Of a stretch of DNA of 11,311 nucleotides, positions 1 through 7,046 are shown one piece after another; the first letter of the stretch is position 1; every line of letters begins with the position of its first letter. Source of the DNA: Candidatus Cloacimonadota bacterium (GTDB taxonomy: Bacteria > Cloacimonadota > Cloacimonadia > Cloacimonadales > TCS61); NCBI GenBank assembly GCA_030626645.1, contig DAOUTP010000040.1:1-11311 (forward strand), given 5' to 3'. The translations under genes and the position numbers were made by a program. A model generated the notes under the pieces. The model saw only the letters and a list, made by a program, of their open reading frames with translations. It had not been told where the DNA came from and ran no database searches.

Positions 1-1350
1 ACCATTTACATTCAATTTATAAAAATAAATTCCTGAACCAACTGTTTCTCCATTTTCATTATCACCATTCCAGATTATTGAGTGAGAACCCGAGTCAAAC
101 TCACCTTGCGCTAAAGTTTTGATTTTCTGTCCCTTGATATTTAAAATTGTAAGTTCAACTGTAGAATCATTTTGGATTGAAAAATCAATTGTTGTAGATG
201 GATTAAAGGGATTTGGATAATTTTCTAAATGATATTGGATTGGTGTAAGTTCTTGTTCATAAATCGATGTTGGTTCGATTAATGTATTTATCCCAGATGG
301 AGAGATTTCAAATAGACCATTAGTATATGAAATTGCATAAAGCAAATCAGAATTTGGTTTTTTGTAAATACCAGAAATTTCATCTGAAAGTTGATAAATT
401 TCTTCAAATGTATTACCGAAATTCTCACTTTTATAAATTGTAGATCCTTCTGATAAATATAAAACTCCTGGCATTGAAACATCTTTATTTAAATATAAAG
501 GTAATGTTGAAGTATAAACAATTGACCAATTATCTCCATTATCTGAAGATAAAGCAATATATGTTTCTTGATTTCCTTGAGTAACAGTGTAAATATAATC
601 ATTAGATCCGAAAATCATTTTAGTTGGATTCACAGTATTCGTTTCATAATCAGCAAGATCAATAAATCTATTATTCCATTCTATTTCAGATGGTGTGTTA
701 ACAAGGGAAAAACTAATCGCTCCATCAGTGGATTTATATAAATTATCTGAATTAGAAGAAAAAACAATTTGATCGTTAAATGGTGAAGTATTCCAAAGTC
801 TATATGGTAAATCATGTTGATCGTTTAATTGCAACCAACTCAATCCACAGTCATTACTCTTGAAGAAATAATTATTTGCTGATACATAAATTAAGTTCGG
901 ATTTGATATTGAGAAGGATAAATAAAGCAGAGCATTATCGAAATCGTAACTATTTATCGTACCATTTTCATCTTTGGCGTAAAAGTCCATATCAAAGGAA
1001 CTATTGCCTAAGCCATCAATAGTATACACTGATTTAAGGTAGCAGTAGAAGCCAGATAAATATTGAAAATCTCTTATTCCGACAGATACATCGACTGGAT
1101 AATATCCTTCTATGTAACTCACATGATAGTCGGATAAAAATAAGCTTTCTGTTTGAGAGCTGATATCATACTTCTGGATATTTTCTACATCCATTATCTC
1201 TTCGTATTCTGGACTGTAGATTTCACCATGAAATCGATAAAAGAGTATTGGATTTCCAATATTATCGTCGTTGCCCATTAAATCGGTAAATAACGAGAAT
1301 AAATTGCTTTCCAAAAGAATTAAACATAATAATAAAAAAAAATGTTTCAT
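1..1350 (-). CDS. Secreted Asp-box (BNR) repeat protein with T9SS-type sorting domain, 3' end cut by window
   Basis: An unbroken minus-strand frame of 450 codons runs from ATG at 1348-1350 to the window edge without a stop, so the C-terminus is missing. An AGGAG ribosome site lies at 1356-1360, five bases from the ATG. The first ~20 residues (MKHFFLLLCLILL...) are a hydrophobic export signal. Four Asp-box-like motifs (S-x-D-x-G-x-x-W/F) are visible at residues ~165-172 (SNDCGLSW), 207-214 (STDGAISF), 269-275 (SDNGDNW) and 308-315 (SENFGNTF), typical of sialidase/sortilin/photosystem-stability-factor beta-propellers. Residues 378-384 read YPNPFNP, followed by STTIDFSI and, further on, IIWNGDNENG and GIYFYKL, the signature of the type A C-terminal sorting (FlgD-like) domain used by FCB bacteria. 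Only perhaps 10-25 residues should be missing. I infer a surface or secreted beta-propeller protein; substrate or ligand is unknown and no glycosidase catalytic residues were identified. Confidence 0.9.
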   Translation of the reverse strand, partial: MKHFFLLLCLILLESNLFSLFTDLMGNDDNIGNPILFYRFHGEIYSPEYEEIMDVENIQKYDISSQTESLFLSDYHVSYIEGYYPVDVSVGIRDFQYLSGFYCYLKSVYTIDGLGNSSFDMDFYAKDENGTINSYDFDNALLYLSFSISNPNLIYVSANNYFFKSNDCGLSWLQLNDQHDLPYRLWNTSPFNDQIVFSSNSDNLYKSTDGAISFSLVNTPSEIEWNNRFIDLADYETNTVNPTKMIFGSNDYIYTVTQGNQETYIALSSDNGDNWSIVYTSTLPLYLNKDVSMPGVLYLSEGSTIYKSENFGNTFEEIYQLSDEISGIYKKPNSDLLYAISYTNGLFEISPSGINTLIEPTSIYEQELTPIQYHLENYPNPFNPSTTIDFSIQNDSTVELTILNIKGQKIKTLAQGEFDSGSHSIIWNGDNENGETVGSGIYFYKLNVNG

Positions 1351-1355
1351 AATTA

Positions 1356-1360
1356 CTCCT
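1356..1360 (-). promoter_or_regulatory. Ribosome binding site of the Asp-box secreted protein
   Basis: The minus strand reads AAGGAGTAATT directly before ATG at 1350, giving an AGGAG core with a five-base spacer. It supports the chosen start, which also places a hydrophobic signal sequence at the N-terminus. Confidence 0.75.
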
Positions 1361-1438
1361 TTTTTACTTGCTGCTAACGCCGGGCGTGCCACGTCTATTT
1401 TTTTGTTGTACATAACTAACCTATAGTTACTATATTTT

Positions 1439-1477
1439 ATGGCGTCATAACTTTTATTATGGTAGTTATGACGCCAT
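1439..1477. repeat. Perfect 13-bp inverted repeat (hairpin)
   Basis: Arms ATGGCGTCATAAC (1439-1451) and GTTATGACGCCAT (1465-1477) are exact reverse complements around a 13-base loop. Neither strand has a T-run immediately after the stem, so it is not a typical intrinsic terminator. It lies about 80 bp downstream of the CsgG/TolB-like gene and about 90 bp upstream of the Asp-box gene. It could be an mRNA 3'-end stabiliser, a protein binding site, or a mobile-element remnant. Confidence 0.7.
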
Positions 1478-1558
1478 TAATTATCCTCATCTAAATCAAT
1501 CTCAATTTCGTTTCCTTTAAATCAATTTAATCAATGCATAACCATAAGCGTGAAAATA

Positions 1559-2494
1559 TTATTTTAACAAACCAATCGTAATTATTAAGGCTCGATCATC
1601 AAAATCATTAAAAGTGATAGCGTAATCAATATTTAGCATTACTTGGAAGTTATAGGTTCGAAATGCTCTGATACCGGCATTAAGAATAAATTCTATTCCA
1701 TCACCACGCATATTTTCACTGGCGTAACTATGAGCAACCCAGTGAAATCCCAAAGCACCACCGGCGTAAGGGCAAATATCGTTCTTAGAAAATAGGTAGG
1801 AAGCAAATATGTTTGATGCAAAACCATAACGAGAAGCAAGTTGTAAGCCAACAGCTATATTTTTCACTTCGTAAGACGAACGGAAATCAATTGTGAAAGA
1901 TCTATCATTTACACTTTCGTAACCATTTTGGGGATAAAGATAACCAAAAGATATTCCCCAGATTCTACGGGCACTTCTACGTCTTGGTATATCATTTTCA
2001 ATCTCCATTATTGCACCCACTTCAGCGGTTTCTTCCAGCGGCTTTTTATTAACGATACTGATAGCAATACGCTTCATCACGACTTCCAGATCTTCTATTG
2101 TGCGTGATGTCGTATTGTCCACAACAACAGATTGACCCATATTTACATCAACAAGGTTGTACTGGATTATTATTTTATCGCCTAATTTACTTAGATTTGT
2201 AATGAGAACAAGATCAGCATTCAGCTCTCTACCGATCTCTACTGCGCAAACGGTTTCCACACATTCCTCTCCTTCAAGTGAGGCAATTGTTTTATCCTGT
2301 GATATTATCTGCATAGAACTCAACTTTTGTATTTCATTTTTCAATATACTGTCTGCAGTTTGAATTGATATCTCATCAATTCCCAGAGAGTAAAAGGGAA
2401 GAACTGCAATTGTCTCTGCTGACAAGTTACTAACCTGAGTAAAAGCTAGATTCATAACCACACACAATAATATTAAACTCAATGTTTTTTTCAT
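1559..2494 (-). CDS. Exported CsgG/TolB-N-like domain protein with C-terminal beta-barrel-like region
   Basis: A 311-residue protein. I start it at ATG 2492-2494 rather than the longer frame start at 2545, because GGAGG lies four bases upstream and a clean signal peptide (MKKTLSLILL...NLSA, cleavage near residue 26) begins there. Mature residues ~27-150 open with ETIAVLPF and continue with a cysteine pair (C78, C83), VEIGRELNADLVLI and a long beta-strand stretch ending in NLVDVNMGQSV. This is the pattern of secreted CsgG/TolB-N-like alpha/beta domains found in many diderm bacteria. After a charged linker (RRRSARR at ~171-177), residues ~178-311 alternate polar and aromatic residues (GISFGYLYPQNGYES, YAGGALGFHWVAHSYAS), suggesting an outer-membrane beta-barrel. 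Function is unknown; an envelope-anchored assembly or sensing role is inference. It is transcribed alone, flanked by large gaps on both sides. Confidence 0.8.
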   Translation of the reverse strand: MKKTLSLILLCVVMNLAFTQVSNLSAETIAVLPFYSLGIDEISIQTADSILKNEIQKLSSMQIISQDKTIASLEGEECVETVCAVEIGRELNADLVLITNLSKLGDKIIIQYNLVDVNMGQSVVVDNTTSRTIEDLEVVMKRIAISIVNKKPLEETAEVGAIMEIENDIPRRRSARRIWGISFGYLYPQNGYESVNDRSFTIDFRSSYEVKNIAVGLQLASRYGFASNIFASYLFSKNDICPYAGGALGFHWVAHSYASENMRGDGIEFILNAGIRAFRTYNFQVMLNIDYAITFNDFDDRALIITIGLLK

Positions 2495-2498
2495 TTTT

Positions 2499-2503
2499 CC
2501 TCC
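2499..2503 (-). promoter_or_regulatory. Ribosome binding site deciding the start at 2494
   Basis: The minus strand reads CCGGAGGAAAA before ATG at 2494. This strong GGAGG site is four bases from the start and lies inside the longer open frame (start at 2545). It therefore argues that the 17 extra N-terminal residues of that longer frame are not translated. Confidence 0.75.
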
Positions 2504-2663
2504 GGAAAATTTACACTTATTTTTTAATTTCCAATCATTTAACATATGATCATTAATGCAAAACCTAATTTGAAATAGTGAAAGTTAAATGTCAAATAGA
2601 AAAAGTTAAACAGTTGAATAATTTAGTTGTTGAGAGGAGAAAAGTGAAATAGGAAATGAGGTT

Positions 2664-2840
2664 CACCTTCGCAAAGAAAACTGTGATTCCTTCCTTCGAT
2701 ACTTGGCTAAAGCCAAACTCAGGATGACATAGTTTCTATCAAAGGCTTCTTATGCTTGCCAGCCTTTGGTTGGTTCCTTCTATTTTGAGAGAAGGACACA
2801 CCTTCGTAAAAAACTATGGTGGTGCAAGCAGCAGGATGAG
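2664..2840 (-). repeat. Two diverged copies of a TCATCCTG...CGAAGG intergenic repeat
   Basis: Read on the minus strand, copy one runs from about 2840 to 2799 (CTCATCCTGC at its start, ACGAAGGTGTG at its end). Copy two begins at about 2729 (GTCATCCTGAG), contains the palindrome TTGGCTTTAGCCAA at 2716-2703, and ends with a CGAAGG at ~2699-2694 and a further CGAAGGTG at 2671-2664. The hairpin 2740-2768 (8-bp arms CAAAGGCT/AGCCTTTG, 13-base loop) and the hairpin 2776-2795 (6-bp arms CCTTCT/AGAAGG) lie between the copies. None carries a T-run, so they are read as repeat structure and not as terminators. Confidence 0.5.
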
Positions 2841-2849
2841 TTAGGGTTT

Positions 2850-5288
2850 TTACACTTCATTAATCAGCTCACGGCGGATGATCTCAAAATTGTTAGTGTT
2901 TTCTCTTTCTATTTCATAAATGTGCTTTAAACAATCAAAAATACTGGCACCAACAGTTTTCTTTATTACAGTTAGTTCAGTGTTATGCCACTCTATTTTA
3001 TGGATGATACTTTTAAGGTTACCTGTTTTCTCTTTTCCTTTGCGAATTCGTGTGAATAGCCATTCTGTAGCTTCATTAAATTCATTCGTCTTTTGCTGGA
3101 AGCTTTCTGTAAATTCTTCCGGCGGGATAACTGAGATCTTTTCAAATTGATAATAATCCATAGCGCGCATTTGTTTGTTTTCAATTGGGATCACCTTTTT
3201 GAGTTTAAGCTGCTTTGGCATAACTTTAGCAAATTGTGCAAAGATGAATTCAGTTGAAGTTTCTTCTTTCAAGACAAAATCAAAATATTCGTTCTCACCC
3301 TGTACACCAAGAGGAAGCGGTGCTCCCAGAGCTGCTTTGGGATGAACATTGTATCCATGAGAAAACACAATCGGCAGATCTACCGCTCTTAAGATATTGT
3401 GGATCATTCGCATTGTATCAAGATGTGCAACAAATCGTAATCTGTTTAGCTTGCTGAAGAATACACGGTAATGTATATTTGGAATATTAGATTGTTCATC
3501 CACTGCAATTTCAAAAGTTGGAGTTTTTTTGTGAGGAACGTATTGTGGCTGGATCTCTTTATTGCAGATACCACAATAGGTGCAAGCACCGTCACGGCAA
3601 TCTTCAGTTAACTGCACCTTTTTTGCCCTTTCCCAATCCTCTGCCAAAAATTTCTTTGTGATGCCAATATCAATCTGATCCCAGGGAAGAGTTTTTTCAA
3701 GATTTATTGCATCAGTATAATCTGTAATATTTAATCCAAGATCATCAATTGCAGTTTGCCAATACCGGAAATTAAAATGTTCGTTCCAGCCATCAAATTT
3801 TGCACCGTATTCATAAGCTTTAAGAATTAATTCTCCAATGAACTTATCACCACGTCCGATGATGCATTCCAATACAGAATTATCAACTTCATGGTATTTT
3901 ACTCTTACAAATTTATACCGTTTTAGTCCGTTACGGATCTGATAAATTTTAGAAAGTAATGTCTCTTTATCATCCATCTTTACCCATTGGAAAGGTGTGA
4001 AAGGCTTGGGAACGAAAGGCGAGATGGCAATATTTATCTGTAGCTTTTTCCCAGAGATTTTTATAATATCTTCAATAAGTTTTATAATTCCTAAAATATC
4101 ATCATCATTTTCAAATGGAAGCCCGATCATGAAATATAATTTAACCAGTTGCCAGCCGTTATTGAGGGCAATTTGAATGCTTTTAAAAATATCATCTTCG
4201 GTTATATTCTTATTTATAATATCACGTAATCTCTGACTTCCGGCTTCCGGTGCAAGAGTAAGTCCGGTTTGCCGCATAGCACTCATCAATTTTGTCAGGT
4301 CGTCATCAATGCTGTCCACCCTCATTGAAGGCAGCGATAAACTGGAGTTGTCTATGTTATTGTAAATATCCAGTAACAGCGGTTTTATGCAGGAATAGTC
4401 ACTGGAAGAGAGTGAAGTGAGTGCAGCTTCACTCCAACCGTAATTACCAATCTCTTTGACCAATTGTTCAAGGATAACTTTTGGATCACGTTCACGAACC
4501 GGACGATAGAACATTCCGGCAAAACAGAATCTGCAGCCTTTGGAGCATCCCCGCATGATCTCAGCAACATAGCGATAATGAGTTGGCTGGATCCAGGGAA
4601 TAAGTTGATTTTTATGGGATTTATCAAGGTTATTGAAATCCATGAATTTTCTAATCTTTATTATTTTATCTTTGTGTAAAGTTGGAACGTAAACTCCTTC
4701 AATGTTGGCAAGCGCAGCAAGTTTCTCAATTCGGCTTTTTTGTTTTGTTTCTTTTAGTGCATCCTTGATCTCAATTATTGCATCTTCACCATCACCAATA
4801 AGAAAAGCATCAAAGAAAATCGAGAGCGGCATTGGATTTGCTCCGGCAGGACCTCCACCCAAAATTATCGGATCATCTTCATTTCTATCTATATTTAAGA
4901 GTGGGATATTTGCTAACTCCAACATATAAAGAATATTGGTGAAGGTCAACTCAGATTGAAGGGTGAAACCAAATACATCAAAATCGGAACAGGCAATTGA
5001 GCTTTCAATTCCAAAAAGAGGTATCTTATTTTGTATGAGTAATTCACCAAAATCCGGCCATGGTGCATAAACGCGGTCTGCAACTGCATCTTCTTCGTTA
5101 TTAAGAATTGTATAGAGAATTTTGATTCCCAGATGTGAAAAACCAATTTCATAAACATCGGGGAAGGCAAGACAAAAATTTACACAATTATCGGAAGGAG
5201 TTTTCCCATAACTGTTAAGTTCATTATTTATATAACGTGCAGGTTTAAGAACGGACGCCAGCAGGTGTTCGTATTTTACTTTATTCAT
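2850..5288 (-). CDS. Radical SAM protein fused to DUF2344 domain (TIGR03960-TIGR03936 type)
   Basis: An 812-residue cytoplasmic protein. Residues ~1-200 resemble the N-terminal half of TIGR03960 proteins: LLASVLKPARYINNELNS at 9-26, then a Rossmann-like B12-binding-type fold with GGGPAGANP at 144-152. The radical SAM 4Fe-4S motif is C248-x3-C252-x2-C255 within MRGCSKGCRFCFAG, followed by ALTSLSSSDYS and LAPEAGSQRLR. A second cysteine cluster, C564, C569, C572 and C575 (CRDGACTYCGIC), may hold another Fe-S cluster or zinc. Residues ~605-800 form the DUF2344 domain (YRVFFSKLNRLRFVAHLD, HGYNVHPK). In many bacteria the two parts are separate adjacent genes; here they are one chain. The reaction is unknown; an RNA or ribosome-related modification has been suspected from gene neighbourhoods in other genomes. 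It is last in the dapB operon, 11 bp after the RodZ-like gene, with no good ribosome site of its own, so translational coupling is likely. Confidence 0.92.
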   Translation of the reverse strand: MNKVKYEHLLASVLKPARYINNELNSYGKTPSDNCVNFCLAFPDVYEIGFSHLGIKILYTILNNEEDAVADRVYAPWPDFGELLIQNKIPLFGIESSIACSDFDVFGFTLQSELTFTNILYMLELANIPLLNIDRNEDDPIILGGGPAGANPMPLSIFFDAFLIGDGEDAIIEIKDALKETKQKSRIEKLAALANIEGVYVPTLHKDKIIKIRKFMDFNNLDKSHKNQLIPWIQPTHYRYVAEIMRGCSKGCRFCFAGMFYRPVRERDPKVILEQLVKEIGNYGWSEAALTSLSSSDYSCIKPLLLDIYNNIDNSSLSLPSMRVDSIDDDLTKLMSAMRQTGLTLAPEAGSQRLRDIINKNITEDDIFKSIQIALNNGWQLVKLYFMIGLPFENDDDILGIIKLIEDIIKISGKKLQINIAISPFVPKPFTPFQWVKMDDKETLLSKIYQIRNGLKRYKFVRVKYHEVDNSVLECIIGRGDKFIGELILKAYEYGAKFDGWNEHFNFRYWQTAIDDLGLNITDYTDAINLEKTLPWDQIDIGITKKFLAEDWERAKKVQLTEDCRDGACTYCGICNKEIQPQYVPHKKTPTFEIAVDEQSNIPNIHYRVFFSKLNRLRFVAHLDTMRMIHNILRAVDLPIVFSHGYNVHPKAALGAPLPLGVQGENEYFDFVLKEETSTEFIFAQFAKVMPKQLKLKKVIPIENKQMRAMDYYQFEKISVIPPEEFTESFQQKTNEFNEATEWLFTRIRKGKEKTGNLKSIIHKIEWHNTELTVIKKTVGASIFDCLKHIYEIERENTNNFEIIRRELINEV

Positions 5289-5299
5289 TATAATTGATA

Positions 5300-5932
5300 T
5301 TATTCGTCGTAATTAAAAGGGCTCTTTTTATCTTTGAAAAGCAGTTCATCCAGATAATCGATAGTATCATTAATAACTATTGCCTCAGGTTTCTCAATCT
5401 GCTCCAACACAACAATTTCATCTTCTTTTTCCACTTCAGGAACAACTCTTTTGCTAGTATTATCAACTGGTTTTTCTATCTTCTCTTTCGGATTTATCTG
5501 CATTCCCGTATCTGCCTTTTTAAAAGGCGGCCATGTGAGAACTCCATCTTTATATAAATTAATAACAAAATAAGAGAGGAAAATAATAACAATGATAAGC
5601 AGCATAACGGAGAATATCTTTGTAGGAATTAAATATTTCTTAGGTTGAGTGGCATTGCTTTTAAATATATATTGTGGCGTATCATTAAATTGGTTTTGCA
5701 AAAGATCATGGATTTCGTCCTCACCAATCTCCAGTGCTTTTGCGTAGGTTATTATCATAGCTTTAGCATAACCAACTCCACCAAGATCATCAAAGAGATT
5801 ATTCTCAACATTTTCCAAGAGACGCACATTTAATTTTGTGATTTCAGAGATATCTTCAAGGCTCAGATTTTTCGTCTCTCTTAATGTACGTAAATATTTT
5901 CCTATACTTATATTCTCTTCAAAATTCTCCAT
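5300..5932 (-). CDS. RodZ-like membrane-anchored helix-turn-helix protein
   Basis: A 210-residue protein. Residues ~8-75 form a Xre/HTH_25-type domain (IGKYLRTLRETKNLSLEDIS, then KLNVRLLENVENN and GGVGYAKAMIITYAKAL), the hallmark of RodZ family proteins, in which the HTH binds MreB rather than DNA. Residues ~101-126 are one strongly hydrophobic segment, preceded by the positive QPKKY, so the HTH lies in the cytoplasm. The extracytoplasmic tail is short (~85 residues), rich in Glu/Lys, and lacks a recognisable DUF4115 beta-domain, so it is shorter than E. coli RodZ (~337 residues). A GAGG site at 5941-5944 sits in the end of the preceding gene, eight bases from ATG 5932. Likely a cell-shape or division scaffold, consistent with co-transcription with dapB and dapF. 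No mreB is in view, so a membrane-bound transcription regulator remains possible. Confidence 0.82.
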   Translation of the reverse strand: MENFEENISIGKYLRTLRETKNLSLEDISEITKLNVRLLENVENNLFDDLGGVGYAKAMIITYAKALEIGEDEIHDLLQNQFNDTPQYIFKSNATQPKKYLIPTKIFSVMLLIIVIIFLSYFVINLYKDGVLTWPPFKKADTGMQINPKEKIEKPVDNTSKRVVPEVEKEDEIVVLEQIEKPEAIVINDTIDYLDELLFKDKKSPFNYDE

Positions 5933-5937
5933 AGTCT

Positions 5938-6261
5938 TTACCTCAAATTATTAATTAATACAATTCCAACGATAACTCCAGCAGTATCATAAGCCAGATC
6001 TTGCCAGCTGAAATCGGTCTTTTTTAGTTTTTTATCACTATACTCTTTTGCAGTCCCCAAGGCAAGTGTGAACGAAACTGCAAAATATATACTCTCTTTA
6101 TGAGAATGATCTAGAATATCTTTATTTATTCCATAATTCCAGTAGGTGAGAAATGCACTCCCAGTAAAATGCAAAACTTTATCTTCTCCCAGCCATTTAC
6201 TTTTTGCCGGTAAAGAGGCAGCCAGCAAGATAATAATAATAATGAATGAATATTTTTTCAT
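5938..6261 (-). CDS. YfiM/DUF2279-like small exported or membrane protein
   Basis: A 107-residue protein. Residues 1-~19 are a signal peptide or membrane anchor (MKKYSFIIIIILLAASLPA). The remainder carries the family pattern DKVLHFTGSAFLTY (27-40), GTAKEYSDKK (69-78) and FSWQDLAYDTAGVIVGI (84-100). It matches the DUF2279/YfiM group of predicted periplasmic or membrane proteins; unlike E. coli YfiM there is no lipobox cysteine. The His/Asp/Glu/Lys residues in the three motifs sit in hydrophobic surroundings and may form a membrane-embedded polar site, by analogy with VanZ-like folds. Its ATG overlaps the dapF stop by four bases (ATGA), and its stop lies 5 bp before the RodZ-like gene, so it is fully embedded in the operon. 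Function is unknown; an envelope role is inferred from context. Confidence 0.75.
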   Translation of the reverse strand: MKKYSFIIIIILLAASLPAKSKWLGEDKVLHFTGSAFLTYWNYGINKDILDHSHKESIYFAVSFTLALGTAKEYSDKKLKKTDFSWQDLAYDTAGVIVGIVLINNLR

Positions 6262-7040
6262 ATTTCAATATTGCCATCAAACACATGTTCCACTTTCCCG
6301 GTTAGGAAGATGTTGTTGTTCTTTAGTTCAACGGTTACACTTCCCCCCGGCATTCGCACAACAACTGGAGATGAGAGAATTCCCTTTTCTATTCCGCAAA
6401 AGGATGCAGCACAGGCTCCTGTCCCACAGGCAAGAGTAGCTCCACTTCCTCGTTCCCATACTTTTATCTCAATTTCATTTTTACTTATTTTCTTCACGAA
6501 TTCAACATTGATCCCATCTGGGAAATATGCAGGGTTATCAATAATATGTCCCTGGTATTTGGCTATATTCTTAGAAAGAGATTTCATAAAAGTAACAAAA
6601 TGCGGATTACCAACCGAGATCAAATTTCCCTTAAGTCCATTTATCTCGACCTCTTCACTCTTGATAAATTCAGGAACTCCAAGGTCAGTTGTTACTAGTC
6701 TTTCTTCTTTGTCTTTGATCAGCCCGATTTTTATGCCGGCAAGGGTTTCTAATGTTACTTCATCTTTACCCGATTTTTGTGATAGATAATAAGAAACACA
6801 GCGCAGAGCAGAACCGCACATCTCTCCTTCCGAACCATCTGCATTGAACATTCTCATCCTGGCATCGTAAGTTGTAGAATTTAGTAATAAAACTATTCCA
6901 TCTGAGCCAATGCTGAAATTTCTATTAGAAAGTGTAATTGCAAGTTTAGATAGATTTAACTTAGGAAGTGGGATATTAATAAAATCGAAATATATATAAT
7001 CATTTCCCTGAGCGTGCATTTTAAAGAAATCAAGTTTCAT
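6258..7040 (-). CDS. dapF: Diaminopimelate epimerase
   Basis: A 260-residue cytoplasmic enzyme converting LL-diaminopimelate to the meso form, used for lysine and for peptidoglycan cross-links. Family motifs are complete: FFKMHAQGNDYI (5-16), FNADGSEGEMCG (65-76), GNPHFV (144-149), DGINVEFV (175-182) and the second active-site block WERGSGATLACGTGACA (195-211). The two catalytic cysteines of the racemase pair should be C75 and C205. The first block reads CGSALRC where the common form is CGNGxRC, so the asparagine that usually contacts substrate is replaced by serine; this is a natural variant and not a sign of inactivation. The start ATG (7038-7040) lies 6 bp after the dapB stop with no strong ribosome site, so coupling to dapB is likely. 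Length is near the family norm of ~270. Confidence 0.96.
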   Translation of the reverse strand: MKLDFFKMHAQGNDYIYFDFINIPLPKLNLSKLAITLSNRNFSIGSDGIVLLLNSTTYDARMRMFNADGSEGEMCGSALRCVSYYLSQKSGKDEVTLETLAGIKIGLIKDKEERLVTTDLGVPEFIKSEEVEINGLKGNLISVGNPHFVTFMKSLSKNIAKYQGHIIDNPAYFPDGINVEFVKKISKNEIEIKVWERGSGATLACGTGACAASFCGIEKGILSSPVVVRMPGGSVTVELKNNNIFLTGKVEHVFDGNIEI

Positions 7041-7046
7041 AAACTA

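Larger units (their letters stand above)
1351..1558. other. Intergenic region with GC-rich palindromic patch and inverted repeat
   Basis: This 208-bp AT-rich gap separates two minus-strand genes. It holds a GC-rich patch near 1370-1395 containing two overlapping short palindromes (ACGCC-G-GGCGT and CGTG-C-CACG), then a 13-bp perfect inverted repeat at 1439-1477. No convincing promoter hexamers were recognised. The patch lies in the probable 5' leader of the downstream secreted-protein gene. Confidence 0.6.
2495..2849. other. 355-bp intergenic region, degenerate interspersed repeat sequence
   Basis: No gene was found here. The part from ~2660 to ~2840 looks like degenerate interspersed repeat. 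The string CACCTTCG followed by an A-rich run and AAACT occurs at 2664 and again at 2799, and each is followed some way on by CAGGATGA. On the minus strand this reads as two diverged copies of a TCATCCTG...CGAAGG element, a type of short repeat that recurs in many bacterial genomes. Several short hairpins lie inside it: 2703-2716, 2740-2768 and 2776-2795. The part from 2505 to 2640 must hold the promoter of the CsgG/TolB-like gene, but I see no clear consensus hexamers. Confidence 0.6.

Noticed and set aside
1366..1480. Integron attC site
   Set aside because: GCTAACGCC/GGCGTTAGC looks suggestive, but no matching RYYYAAC and GTTRRRY pair at a suitable distance was found, and no integrase is in view; kept only as a question in the findings.
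2495..2545. Longer N-terminus (MLNDWKLKNK...) for the CsgG/TolB-like protein
   Set aside because: The extra 17 codons include a strong GGAGG ribosome site and would bury the signal peptide behind a charged leader.
2740..2795. Intrinsic terminators of the radical SAM operon
   Set aside because: Hairpins 2740-2768 and 2776-2795 are real dyads but neither is followed by a T-run on the minus strand; they fit the repeat explanation better.
4464..4929. Plus-strand open frames of 71 and 75 codons
   Set aside because: Both are antisense to the conserved radical SAM gene and lack features of real proteins.
6271..6789. Plus-strand 172-codon open frame
   Set aside because: It lies antisense to dapF, which has all family motifs; the opposite frame shows no recognisable domain.
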